The translations under genes and the position numbers were made by a program. Source: Nitrospinota bacterium (GTDB lineage: Bacteria; Nitrospinota; Nitrospinia; UBA9942). Taken from it: a DNA stretch of 7,626 nt. Location: NCBI GenBank assembly GCA_016200365.1, contig JACQEW010000056.1, positions 1-7,626 on the forward strand, given 5' to 3'. Below, piece after piece: positions 1 to 5,106 of the stretch; positions within the stretch are counted from its first letter, which is position 1; each line of letters starts with the position of its first letter. The notes beneath the pieces are model-generated. The model ran no database searches. It saw only the letters and a list, made by a program, of their open reading frames with translations, and had not been told where the DNA came from.

Positions 1-61
1 ATATTGTATTTGCAATGGGCTGGGCATTTTAATCCTTCGATTTATTTGACAAAGAAATTAT

Positions 62-188
62 AAAATTTGCCACAGATTTTCACAGATTCGCACGGATAAG
101 AAAAAGCAGAAAAATTGATTCTCTTTGGTTTTTTGTTTTTTCAATCTTTATAATCTGTGTTTATCTGTGTCCATCTGTGGCTAATTTT
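62..188. repeat. Imperfect inverted repeat of CACAGAT/ATCTGTG units
   Basis: The left arm (62-100) and the reverse complement of the right arm (150-188) match at 29 of 39 positions by hand alignment, separated by about 49 bases. Each arm contains three spaced copies of a CACAGAT-like unit at about 10-bp intervals (GCCACAGAT, CACAGAT, CACGGAT on the left; ATCTGTG three times on the right). Similar CACAGAT-type repeats are, from memory, scattered between genes in many environmental genomes. The right arm ends in a T run (185-190) just before the tRNA fragment. It could be a REP- or MITE-like element or a transcript-end hairpin; function unknown. Confidence 0.6.
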
Positions 189-193
189 TTCAG

Positions 194-231
194 GCACCCG
201 TAGCTCAGCGGATAGAGTGGCGGACTCCGGA
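194..231 (+). pseudogene. 5' half of tRNA-Arg(CCG), broken after the anticodon loop
   Basis: The sequence fits a tRNA from position 1 to 38: acceptor strand GCACCCG (194-200), TA, D-arm GCTC/GAGT around a loop with GGATA (203-218), G26, anticodon stem GCGGA (220-224) and loop CTCCGGA (225-231) with anticodon CCG. The next bases should be TCCGC to close the anticodon stem but are CACAA. No T-arm or CGGGTGC acceptor strand follows within several hundred bases, so the gene is not functional here. tRNA genes are common integration targets, and a break in the anticodon loop is a typical crossover point for tyrosine integrases. This may mark the element boundary, although no integrase is visible in the window. 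An intron with a distant 3' half is less likely. Confidence 0.7.
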
Positions 232-649
232 CACAATTTTAACAGACCCGGTAAGTGATTGAAAATACCAGAAAATCCCTCATTTTATAGGTATCTTCAG
301 CCTTTTTTCTCTTTTATATTTTTGCCTATTTTTTAGGCATTTTCGGGTTTTTTTGCAGATTTTTATCCCATTTTTAGAACGCTGATTAATATTGATTCTC
401 TTTTTCAATTTCAACGATCCTTCCGCTTTACTCCTCTGTAAATTCATCTCAAACCCTTTTTATATCCTTTCGTAAACGCACAAAATTGCCTTTCTTTTGC
501 CTTTTCTCCCTCTGTCCGCATAAATATCCCTCTTTCTCTTACTAAAGGCATGGAACGGACTTATCGTTGCATTTCATTTCACCGATCTGATCCGCTCAAG
601 GCGCGGTTTCATTCCATACAACCATATTTTCCTTTTTTTCCTTTTTTTA
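232..649. other. Gene-free T-rich stretch
   Basis: No convincing coding region lies between the broken tRNA and the TumE promoter. The plus strand is strongly pyrimidine-rich, whereas the genes in this window are purine-rich on their coding strand. It could therefore hold decayed minus-strand coding sequence, but the only short minus ORF (444-551, 35 codons) has no ribosome binding site and I do not recognise it. A possible hairpin sits at 323-339. A TCTGTCCGC string at 511-519 matches one half of the palindrome at 4845-4863, which may be chance. Confidence 0.5.
323..354 (+). terminator. Possible rho-independent terminator
   Basis: TGCCTA (323-328) and TAGGCA (334-339) form a 6-bp perfect stem around a five-T loop. 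They are followed by TTTT, then CGGG, then a seven-T run. The stem is short and the surroundings are T-rich, so chance is a real alternative. It would end transcripts entering from the broken tRNA side. Confidence 0.3.
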
Positions 650-692
650 TTGACTATAGTTAATATATATGGCATAGTGTTACTACTATATG
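650..692 (+). promoter_or_regulatory. Promoter and possible operator of the TumE/TumA operon
   Basis: TTGACT (650-655) and CATAGT (673-678) are separated by 17 bases and would start transcription about five bases before the ATG at 690, giving an almost leaderless mRNA. No Shine-Dalgarno sequence precedes that ATG. ATAGT/ACTAT half-sites recur: the perfect palindrome ACTATAGT (653-660), ATAGT (674-678) and ACTAT (685-689). They overlap the promoter, as expected if the HTH antitoxin represses its own operon. TATAGT (655-660) is an alternative -10 box with a weak -35. Sites are seen in the sequence; use and binding are inferred. Confidence 0.45.
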
Positions 693-971
693 AAAGCCGA
701 AATACTTATACATGATAAAGTGAAAGACAAACATGGAGGTATTATTGAAGTTAAAGTGTGGTTGATCCCTAAGACAATAGATAAACCACATGGATATAAA
801 TACTCACTGGTATATATTAAACATGACAAGCGTATTTTAGGTTATGACAATGCGGAGGGTAAAGGAGACCATAGACATTATGGGGATAGGGAGAATCAAT
901 ATAATTTTATAAGCATAAAGAAATTATTTGAGGATTTTTACACAGACTTAAAGGAGGTGAACAAACAATGA
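690..971 (+). CDS. tumE: TumE family toxin (DUF6516-like)
   Basis: This 93-residue protein is recognised as the toxin of a TumE/TumA-type toxin-antitoxin module. The family hallmark is visible as YDNAEGKGDHRH (residues 52-63), preceded by a predicted beta-rich half with HGYKYSL (34-40) and followed by a helical end (LFEDFYTDL). The N-terminus MKAEIL is the usual family start, so the ATG at 690 is well supported even without a ribosome binding site. The stop overlaps the start of the HTH partner by four bases (ATGA, 968-971), the usual translational coupling of toxin and antitoxin. The toxin comes first, which is the less common order in type II modules but normal for this family as I recall it. 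The cellular target is not evident from sequence; the Asp/His-rich motif suggests a catalytic or metal-binding site, which is inference. Confidence 0.85.
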   Translation: MKAEILIHDKVKDKHGGIIEVKVWLIPKTIDKPHGYKYSLVYIKHDKRILGYDNAEGKGDHRHYGDRENQYNFISIKKLFEDFYTDLKEVNKQ

Positions 972-1348
972 AGATTAAAAATGTAATTATAGGTATTAGG
1001 AGCATTGAGGAAATGCTTAACAATGCAAAGGATGTTATGGAGAGGCTTGAGCGGGGAGAAAAGGTTAAAAAAAAGAGAGCAGGAGTATACTTTGAAAACC
1101 TTGATGTGATGAGAAAGGCTATAACACATGAGAGGCTAAAAATATTGAAGGCTATCAAAGAGAAACATCCAGAATCAATTTATGAGCTTGCCAGACTGCT
1201 TAATAGAAACCTTAAAAATGTTTCAAGTGATGTTCATTACCTTGCAGAGTTAGGGTTGATAGAATTAGAGAAGGAAAAATCAAACGGTAGGGAAAAGACA
1301 ATGCCAATTGTTAATTACGATAAGATTCTACTGGAGATACCAGTATAG
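968..1348 (+). CDS. tumA: TumA-type antitoxin, winged-HTH DNA-binding protein
   Basis: A 126-residue protein with a winged helix-turn-helix. ITHERLKILKAIKE (52-65) is the first helix, SIYELARLLNRNLKNVSSD (70-88) is the HTH and GLIELEKEKSNGREKTMPIV (96-115) forms the wing. This resembles the ArsR/MarR-like HVO_A0114 type that accompanies TumE toxins. The N-terminal 45 residues are helical and charged and probably bind the toxin. A strong Shine-Dalgarno AAGGAGGTGA (951-960) inside the end of the toxin gene fixes the ATG at 968. The expected job is neutralising TumE and repressing the shared promoter, possibly through the ATAGT/ACTAT half-sites upstream of 690. Length and domain order are normal and there is no sign of damage. 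Confidence 0.82.
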   Translation: MKIKNVIIGIRSIEEMLNNAKDVMERLERGEKVKKKRAGVYFENLDVMRKAITHERLKILKAIKEKHPESIYELARLLNRNLKNVSSDVHYLAELGLIELEKEKSNGREKTMPIVNYDKILLEIPV

Positions 1349-1500
1349 TTGTTGTGAGTTGCTTTCAAATATAGTTCTGTTATAACTGAGAATAATTATC
1401 AATCTCAAAAAGGTTGAAAATAGGGAGTAGTAAGGTATCAACAGACAAAAGAAAAGACAGCAGAAAGGCTTATACGAAGTCAAAAATAATAAAACGAGTT

Positions 1501-1551
1501 GGTATGTGTATCGCCCTCGATAAAAGATTAAATACTTCCCCTTAATGAAAA
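1501..1551. repeat. 51-bp direct repeat, copy 1
   Basis: It matches 2104-2154 at 49 of 51 positions. The first 31 bases are identical, then AT here is CC in copy 2, then 18 more identical bases. Homology ends abruptly on both sides. The pair brackets the DUF1640-like gene, with copy starts 603 bp apart and in the same orientation. In copy 1 the repeat is the left part of a hairpin that copy 2 lacks, so copy 1 looks more complete. Confidence 0.85.
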
Positions 1552-1568
1552 AATCTTTTCCTATCGAG
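1516..1568. repeat. Long bulged hairpin spanning repeat copy 1
   Basis: The left arm CTCGATAAAAGATT (1516-1529) pairs over all 14 bases with AATCTTTT (1552-1559) plus ATCGAG (1563-1568), leaving a three-base CCT bulge (1560-1562) and a loop of about 22 bases. The right arm lies outside the 51-bp repeat and is missing at copy 2. There is no following T run, so it is not a typical terminator. It could be a structured RNA, a transposon end or a recombination site; function unknown. Confidence 0.6.
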
Positions 1569-1602
1569 AACCAAGCTGCCATAACCGGCGTCCTCATATT
1601 TT

Positions 1603-1623
1603 GTTTTTGTATTCTACAAAAAC
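1603..1623. repeat. Perfect 9-bp inverted repeat
   Basis: GTTTTTGTA (1603-1611) and TACAAAAAC (1615-1623) are exact reverse complements around TTC. The site lies about 90 bases upstream of the DUF1640-like gene, with no T tract on either exit side. It may be an operator or part of a structured leader. Confidence 0.5.
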
Positions 1624-1674
1624 GGAGAATCATCGTTATCAGAAAAAAAGTTTAAAAACAAAAAAACAAAATCG

Positions 1675-1705
1675 TTGACGAAGATCTCTTTCTGTGGTAG
1701 ATAAT
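1675..1705 (+). promoter_or_regulatory. Possible promoter of the DUF1640-like gene
   Basis: TTGACG (1675-1680) is followed after 19 bases by GATAAT (1700-1705), only five bases before the ATG at 1711. If used, transcription would begin at about the start codon, giving a leaderless message. There is no good Shine-Dalgarno sequence before 1711. The 19-base spacing is longer than ideal, so this is tentative. Confidence 0.3.
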
Positions 1706-1710
1706 AAATC

Positions 1711-2046
1711 ATGGCAATATCAATACCAATAGATATTTATGATCTCCTCGAAGATAAGCTCGGTAAGGAAGATGCACGAAAGGTTGCATCTGCTATCGAG
1801 GTCTCTTTAGAAACGATTGAAAAAAAGGCTGAGGCGACAATCCTGCAAAAGAAATTAGAGATTAGAGATGAGCTTTCAAAGGAGCTTGTTACAAAGGCTG
1901 AGTTTTTTGGAGAAATAAAGACTCTTAGGGCTGAGATGAAAGCCGAGATAGAAAAAGTTAAAGCCGAGCTTATAAAATGGATGTTTCTTTTCTGGATAGG
2001 TCAATTAGCCTCCCTCATAGCTATTCTAAAGTTTTTTAAGTTTTAG
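1711..2046 (+). CDS. DUF1640/CCDC90-like tail-anchored coiled-coil protein
   Basis: This 111-residue protein starts with a short ordered domain (IPIDIYDLLEDKLGKEDARK, residues 5-24). A charged helical coiled coil follows (about 31-87, rich in KAE repeats), then a single membrane segment at the extreme C-terminus (about 90-109, WMFLFWIGQLASLIAIL). That layout matches the DUF1640 group, which is common in bacteria and often present in several copies. No enzymatic motif is visible and the role is unknown. The coil would face the cytoplasm if the protein is tail-anchored. The ATG at 1711 fits the usual family N-terminus. The gene sits between two copies of a 51-bp direct repeat, which suggests it is a separable cargo module. 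Confidence 0.72.
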   Translation: MAISIPIDIYDLLEDKLGKEDARKVASAIEVSLETIEKKAEATILQKKLEIRDELSKELVTKAEFFGEIKTLRAEMKAEIEKVKAELIKWMFLFWIGQLASLIAILKFFKF

Positions 2047-2103
2047 TCTGAATCTATAGAAAAGGGAAGCATCTCCTGCATCCCTGAGCAGTTCCTTCTC
2101 GAT

Positions 2104-2154
2104 GGTATGTGTATCGCCCTCGATAAAAGATTAACCACTTCCCCTTAATGAAAA
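2104..2154. repeat. 51-bp direct repeat, copy 2
   Basis: Second copy of the repeat at 1501-1551 with two adjacent differences (CC at the AT positions). Downstream bases differ completely from copy 1, so the long hairpin cannot form; only a 5-bp AACCA/TGGTT pairing is possible here. Read on the minus strand, the adjoining bases (about 2041-2127) form a short open stretch without a start codon, possibly a gene remnant. Confidence 0.85.
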
Positions 2155-2213
2155 TGGTTTTCAGTTTCAGCATCAATTAGGGCAAGGGGAGTGTTTTTGT
2201 TTAGGCATTCGCC

Positions 2214-2240
2214 CTGCACCGAAGGTGCAGCAGTATTTTT
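2214..2240 (+). terminator. Rho-independent terminator between convergent genes
   Basis: CTGCACC (2214-2220) pairs perfectly with GGTGCAG (2224-2230) around a GAA loop and is followed by CAGTA and a five-T run (2236-2240). The tract is on the plus side, so it most likely ends the transcript of the DUF1640-like gene. The same hairpin sits just past the stop of the opposing gene at 2247 and may also act there, but it lacks a T tract in that direction. Confidence 0.6.
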
Positions 2241-2246
2241 GAAAGT

Positions 2247-2696
2247 TCACATAATTCCTACATTCCGGAGAATCTCTGCTAACCTCGGCTCCTTGAAGGC
2301 ATATTCTTTTAATGCCTTTTCAAGCTTATCTTCTCTCTCCTCAAGTTCTTTGTTTTTTCTTATCGCAGGAGATATAGCAGTCCTTCTATCCCAGATAACA
2401 AAGCCCATTAATGCTGCAAAAGATCCCATTAAAGCTACAAAACATCCTAAGACTGCATAGATAAGAGTATCCATTCGTCCTTCCAATGCTTTTTGTCCAT
2501 CCTTTAAGTCAGAAATTTGTTTATTAGTAGAATCCTTCAAATCTGCAATCTGTTGCTGTAAAGCCTTTATACCTTCTTCAACACGGGTTAATCTTTCTAC
2601 AATCTCCCTATCACTAATTTTGGGTGCAACCTCTATAGCAAAGACATCAGAAGATAGTATTATAAATACAGCTACGGATAACAAAATTTTAATCAT
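2247..2696 (-). CDS. Exported coiled-coil membrane protein, unknown function
   Basis: A 149-residue protein. Residues 1-20 look like a signal peptide (hydrophobic IKILLSVAVFIILSS, then VFA as a likely cleavage site). A coiled coil runs from about 28 to 76 (ERLTRVEEGIKALQQQIADL) and a membrane segment from about 79 to 102. A conserved-looking WDRRTA (102-107) follows, then a charged helical tail ending in EPRLAEILRNVGIM. I recall similar DRRTA-containing proteins from thermophilic and Nitrospirota-type genomes but know no function. The Shine-Dalgarno AGGAGG lies four bases before the ATG (2694-2696). It is 48 bp downstream of the XRE gene on the same strand and may share its transcript. Like the converging DUF1640-like protein it combines a coil with one membrane segment, so a joint envelope role is possible but unproven. 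Confidence 0.72.
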   Translation of the reverse strand: MIKILLSVAVFIILSSDVFAIEVAPKISDREIVERLTRVEEGIKALQQQIADLKDSTNKQISDLKDGQKALEGRMDTLIYAVLGCFVALMGSFAALMGFVIWDRRTAISPAIRKNKELEEREDKLEKALKEYAFKEPRLAEILRNVGIM

Positions 2697-2744
2697 GATG
2701 CCTCCTATAAATTATTTTCTGAGTAGATTATACCAGTTTCAATC

Positions 2745-3815
2745 TTAAACTGCACCATATTTTTCTACATACTCCAGAGTGATTTGATACAGGATATCCT
2801 TTCTTTTTTTAATGCTCCCTGCAAGGTCTTTTAGGTTTTTTAGCTCCTCTTTCGAGAGAAGTATTAAAATGCTTTGTTTGTGAATGCCAGAGGGGGTTAA
2901 TATCCAATCACCATATCTTGCATCTTCAAAGGGTCCTTTTGGTTCAAAGAGAGATATAAAGTCATATAATTCTTTTCCATCGTTAATACCAATATCTGCT
3001 TTATCTTTGAGTTCTATTAAACCTCTTATGCCTTCTTTTGTTATAAAACCCTGAAATTCTACTAATCCTATTTTAATGGATAATTTATCTTGGTCAGGAA
3101 GTTGTGGAGGTGGAGTTGAAAGCATAGAAGTGTCAATGTAAGGAAATTTTGTAGATGGATATTTCTTAAAGGGATCACTTTTAATGCCTCGCAACATAAC
3201 CCAGAAACACCATGGGGTGATGAGTCCAGAAATCTTTTTTAAATCATCTTGTGTTAAGTCAAACTTACCACCTAAAAATAAATCAAAAAAACGATCAGGT
3301 ATATAGCCAATCTCAGCTCTGTCAATTCTGCCTTTCTTATTCTCAATATCCTTTAACATATCTTTGACACTTCTTTCCTCTGAATAAGATATGCTCTTAA
3401 GATGTCTACTTAATATATCGAGGTCTTTTATTTTTTTATTTTCAAGAAGGTAAAGAAATGCTTTTATAAGGTTACATGCCCATTCAGCAGTAACATAATG
3501 AGATAGCTCCCATGCATATTTGATATGTTCTGCAACCATTGCAAGTTCACTATGGGTTTCCATCCTTCCTTTTTTCTTCAGATACTGCAACATCTTTTTA
3601 GGATCCTCAAATATCATATCACTACCAGCAAGTAGCCAATCTGGGCTGACGCCGTAGATTTTTTCTATTAACAGAGAAGTAGCTGGTGTTATTCGGGATC
3701 GTCCTTTTTCTATCCCCCCCAGAAATTGTTGAGATAAGCCAATTGATTTGGCAAATTCCTCTTGTGTTTTTTCAAAATATTCTCTTAATACTTTTATTCT
3801 TTTACCCAAACTCAT
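2745..3815 (-). CDS. XRE-family transcriptional regulator with a large unknown C-terminal domain
   Basis: A 356-residue protein. Residues 1-62 are a Cro/cI-type HTH (GKRIKVLREYFEKTQEEFAK, then SIGLSQQFLGGIEKGRSRIT with the typical SQQxLGxIEKG recognition helix, then VSPDWLLAG). The remaining 290 residues are unlike the usual S24 peptidase or cupin effector domains of phage repressors. They are mostly predicted helical, with a proline-rich break (STPPPQLPDQ) in the middle, and I do not recognise them. The gene diverges from the Rep-Mob operon, and the 118-bp gap carries that operon's promoter with a tandem 11-bp repeat, the most likely binding site. It probably acts as the element's master repressor, with the C-terminal part sensing an unknown signal. 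Only a weak AAGG lies upstream of the ATG. Confidence 0.75.
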   Translation of the reverse strand: MSLGKRIKVLREYFEKTQEEFAKSIGLSQQFLGGIEKGRSRITPATSLLIEKIYGVSPDWLLAGSDMIFEDPKKMLQYLKKKGRMETHSELAMVAEHIKYAWELSHYVTAEWACNLIKAFLYLLENKKIKDLDILSRHLKSISYSEERSVKDMLKDIENKKGRIDRAEIGYIPDRFFDLFLGGKFDLTQDDLKKISGLITPWCFWVMLRGIKSDPFKKYPSTKFPYIDTSMLSTPPPQLPDQDKLSIKIGLVEFQGFITKEGIRGLIELKDKADIGINDGKELYDFISLFEPKGPFEDARYGDWILTPSGIHKQSILILLSKEELKNLKDLAGSIKKRKDILYQITLEYVEKYGAV

Positions 3816-3839
3816 AGTTTTTTGCCTTTTTTATTTTAC

Positions 3840-3868
3840 TTGACATTACTTATAATGAGTATTATAAT
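3840..3868 (+). promoter_or_regulatory. Consensus sigma-70 promoter of the Rep-Mob operon
   Basis: TTGACA (3840-3845) and TATAAT (3863-3868) match the consensus at all 12 positions with the ideal 17-base spacing. Transcription would begin near 3875, leaving a leader of about 58 bases before the Rep start at 3934. A promoter this strong on a mobile element normally needs a repressor, and the divergent XRE gene is the obvious candidate. Confidence 0.75.
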
Positions 3869-3872
3869 GAGT
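3850..3872. promoter_or_regulatory. Tandem 11-bp repeat, likely XRE operator
   Basis: TTATAATGAGT occurs twice, at 3850-3860 and 3862-3872, giving a 12-bp period (close to one helical turn). The second copy contains the -10 box and the first lies in the promoter spacer, so bound protein would block polymerase. The region is also partly palindromic (ACTTATAATGAGT). The repeat is seen directly; XRE binding is inferred. Confidence 0.5.
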
Positions 3873-3933
3873 TACATAAAAAGTGTTTGTATTATATCAT
3901 ATCGGATACTTTTAAACAAAAATAAATACCTCA

Positions 3934-4401
3934 ATGAGTATGTTTTATTCGTTTGACGTTGATTTGGCTAAGAAATATGGTGTGGATGAGGCGATAATGA
4001 TCCATAATTTTCAGTTTTGGATCGTAAAAAATAGAACTAACAGAAAACATTTTTATGACGGTCGAACATGGACCTACAACAGTATCGAAGCATTCCAAAA
4101 ACTTTTTTCGTTCTGGACGAAAAGGCAAATCGAGCGAATTTTAGGTAGATTGATTAAAGAAAACATTCTTTTGAAAGGCAACTTTAACAAAAATAGCTAC
4201 GATAGGACAAATTGGTATGCTTTCGCCCAAGAAAGCCTGTATTTACCGATTTCACCAAACGGGGAAATGCATTACCACGAAACGGTGGAACCTATACCAG
4301 ATATAAAACCAGATACATATATATCCTCCTCCTTCAAATCCTCCCGAAAAACAGGAGGAGGACTTTGGGGAAAAAGAAAGACCCCTCCCTTCCCCCTTTG
4401 A
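3934..4401 (+). CDS. Replication-initiator-like winged-helix protein, N-terminal part
   Basis: The first about 100 residues match the N-terminal type seen in phage and plasmid replication proteins: FYSFDVDLAKKYGVDEA (4-20), FQFWI (26-30), YDGRTWTYNSIEAFQKLF (41-58), a helix WTKRQIERILGRLIKENILL (61-80) and a wing ending NSYDRTNWYAF (87-97). This is a winged-helix DNA-binding domain thought to recognise the origin. After residue 120 the chain becomes a proline- and serine-rich linker and stops at TGA (4399-4401). The rest of the protein appears to continue one base over, in the +1 frame. The gene is first in the operon, uses ATG 3934 without a visible Shine-Dalgarno sequence, and diverges from the XRE regulator. 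A DnaD-like replisome organiser is an alternative description. Confidence 0.7.
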   Translation: MSMFYSFDVDLAKKYGVDEAIMIHNFQFWIVKNRTNRKHFYDGRTWTYNSIEAFQKLFSFWTKRQIERILGRLIKENILLKGNFNKNSYDRTNWYAFAQESLYLPISPNGEMHYHETVEPIPDIKPDTYISSSFKSSRKTGGGLWGKRKTPPFPL

Positions 4402-4879
4402 TATTCTTAAACAGCATGAGATTTTCGAGGCTAAAAATATCTGCAGGAAAAAAGGATTTAACTTACAGGAGCAAGCTACAGCCCTTTTTTTGATTTATAA
4501 AAACAAAACCGTGAATAACCCTGCAAACCTTTTGCTGAAAACTTTAAGGGAGGGTGGTGTAACCGGCGTAGATGAAATCATAAAAGTAGAGCAGGAGAGA
4601 AAAGTAAAAGAGATTGAGAGACAAAAAATAACACAGAAACAAGAGGCGGAGAGAAGGGAGAAAAAAAGACGAGATAAAGAATACTACGAGGAAGCAGAAA
4701 AAAAGCTTAAATCTTTGGGCGTTGAGGAAATGAAGAAGATAGAGATGTCTGCAAGAGAGAGCTTACTGCCTGTAGTTAGAGATATACCTGCTCTTGTCAA
4801 AAGTAAGATGTATGAGATTGTTATGACTTCTGGAGGATACGATTCTGTCCGCCCGGCGGACAGTTGTTATGAAAAATAA
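4307..4879 (+). CDS. Replication-initiator-like protein, C-terminal part in the +1 frame
   Basis: This frame is open from 4307 to the TAA at 4877-4879 and reads as protein throughout: an acidic proline-rich linker, then FDILKQHEIFEAKNICRKKG, FNLQEQATALFLIYKNKTVN and NPANLLLKTLREGG, then a long charged coiled coil (about 4580-4720, KVEQERKVKEIERQKITQ onwards). No ATG, GTG or TTG exists in frame before TTG 4490, and that codon has no properly spaced ribosome binding site. The best reading is therefore a C-terminal continuation of the 3934 gene, reached by +1 frameshifting or separated by a small indel. The last residues (DSVRPADSCYEK) are encoded by a GC-rich palindrome at 4845-4863. An independent short product from TTG 4490 is possible but weak. 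Confidence 0.6.
   Translation, partial: NQIHIYPPPSNPPEKQEEDFGEKERPLPSPFDILKQHEIFEAKNICRKKGFNLQEQATALFLIYKNKTVNNPANLLLKTLREGGVTGVDEIIKVEQERKVKEIERQKITQKQEAERREKKRRDKEYYEEAEKKLKSLGVEEMKKIEMSARESLLPVVRDIPALVKSKMYEIVMTSGGYDSVRPADSCYEK
4396..4401 (+). promoter_or_regulatory. CTT TGA, candidate +1 frameshift site
   Basis: The N-terminal Rep frame ends in CTT TGA, the same slip codon and stop used in the known programmed +1 frameshift of prfB (release factor 2). Slipping from CTT to TTT puts GAT ATT CTT AAA in frame, exactly the frame of the downstream Rep part. The internal Shine-Dalgarno that stimulates shifting in prfB is missing; the nearest purine-rich GGAGGAGG (4354-4361) is about 35 bases upstream. 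A homopolymer indel (C5 at 4392-4396) is a simple alternative. Confidence 0.35.
4845..4863. repeat. GC-rich coding palindrome, copy 1
   Basis: CTGTCCGCC and GGCGGACAG are perfect 9-bp arms around a single C. It stands out in AT-rich surroundings and encodes SVRPADS near the C-terminus of the Rep protein. A close relative lies at 5813-5829 in the same reading phase. This resembles small mobile palindromes that insert in frame into genes. Confidence 0.75.
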
Positions 4880-4900
4880 CCTTTTAGGAGGTGATTGAAA

Positions 4901-5005
4901 ATGATTAATGGAATATTAGCAAAAGGAATAAATAACCTAAATACCACTTTAAAATCGTTTTTAATCTTCTGGCGATGGGGTTTTTTGGGGTCTCCAGCAA
5001 AATAA
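4901..5005 (+). CDS. Small membrane-type ORF, 34 residues, possibly longer by +1 shift
   Basis: A strong Shine-Dalgarno TAGGAGGTGA (4885-4894) is well placed before ATG 4901. The peptide has a polar start (MINGILAKGINNLNTTLKS) and a hydrophobic aromatic stretch (FLIFWRWGFLG), then ends at TAA 5003-5005. In the +1 frame 4965-5078 is open and reads like protein (NNIIKVSYYKYQGGENGIF), with no start codon of its own. A +1 change in the T6G4 run (4981-4990) would join the two into a protein of about 58 residues ending at TGA 5076-5078. Function unknown; its place between Rep and the excisionase-type gene suggests an accessory mobility protein. Confidence 0.5.
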   Translation: MINGILAKGINNLNTTLKSFLIFWRWGFLGSPAK

Positions 5006-5106
5006 CATTATCAAAGTATCATACTACAAATATCAGGGTGGTGAAAACGGCATTTTTAGGGAGTTTGAGACTTTTTGAATAATTTAACTTAAAGGAGGTG
5101 ATAAAA

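Larger units (their letters stand above)
1349..1710. other. Gene-free spacer with two hairpins and a direct repeat
   Basis: This 362-bp stretch between the antitoxin and the DUF1640-like gene has no believable ORF. It holds copy 1 of a 51-bp direct repeat (1501-1551), a long bulged hairpin built on that repeat (1516-1568), a perfect 9-bp inverted repeat (1603-1623) and a possible promoter just before 1711. No clear terminator follows the antitoxin gene. Confidence 0.6.

Noticed and set aside
114..403. 13-bp direct repeat ATTGATTCTCTTT at 114-126 and 391-403
   Set aside because: Short and in T-rich sequence, so chance is likely; no associated structure.
444..551. Minus-strand 35-residue ORF in the left spacer
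   Set aside because: No Shine-Dalgarno sequence, no recognisable family and short enough for chance in purine-rich sequence.
907..1158. Minus-strand ORFs opposite TumE/TumA
   Set aside because: Shadows of the toxin-antitoxin genes with hydrophobic low-complexity content.
1328..1633. Minus-strand 101-residue ORF
   Set aside because: It runs through the direct-repeat copy and hairpins, has an implausible Cys/Phe/Tyr-rich composition and no ribosome site.
1501..2154. Direct repeats as a diversity-generating template/variable pair or CRISPR array
   Set aside because: Only two copies, with no adenine-specific changes, no reverse transcriptase, no regular spacers and no cas genes.
4212..4493. 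Plus-strand 93-residue ORF overlapping Rep
   Set aside because: It overlaps both Rep halves in the third frame and its translation lacks domain-like content; the other two frames explain the region.
5041..5082. GTG-started 13-codon ORF before the HTH gene
   Set aside because: Very short and better explained as another frame of the 4965-5078 stretch.
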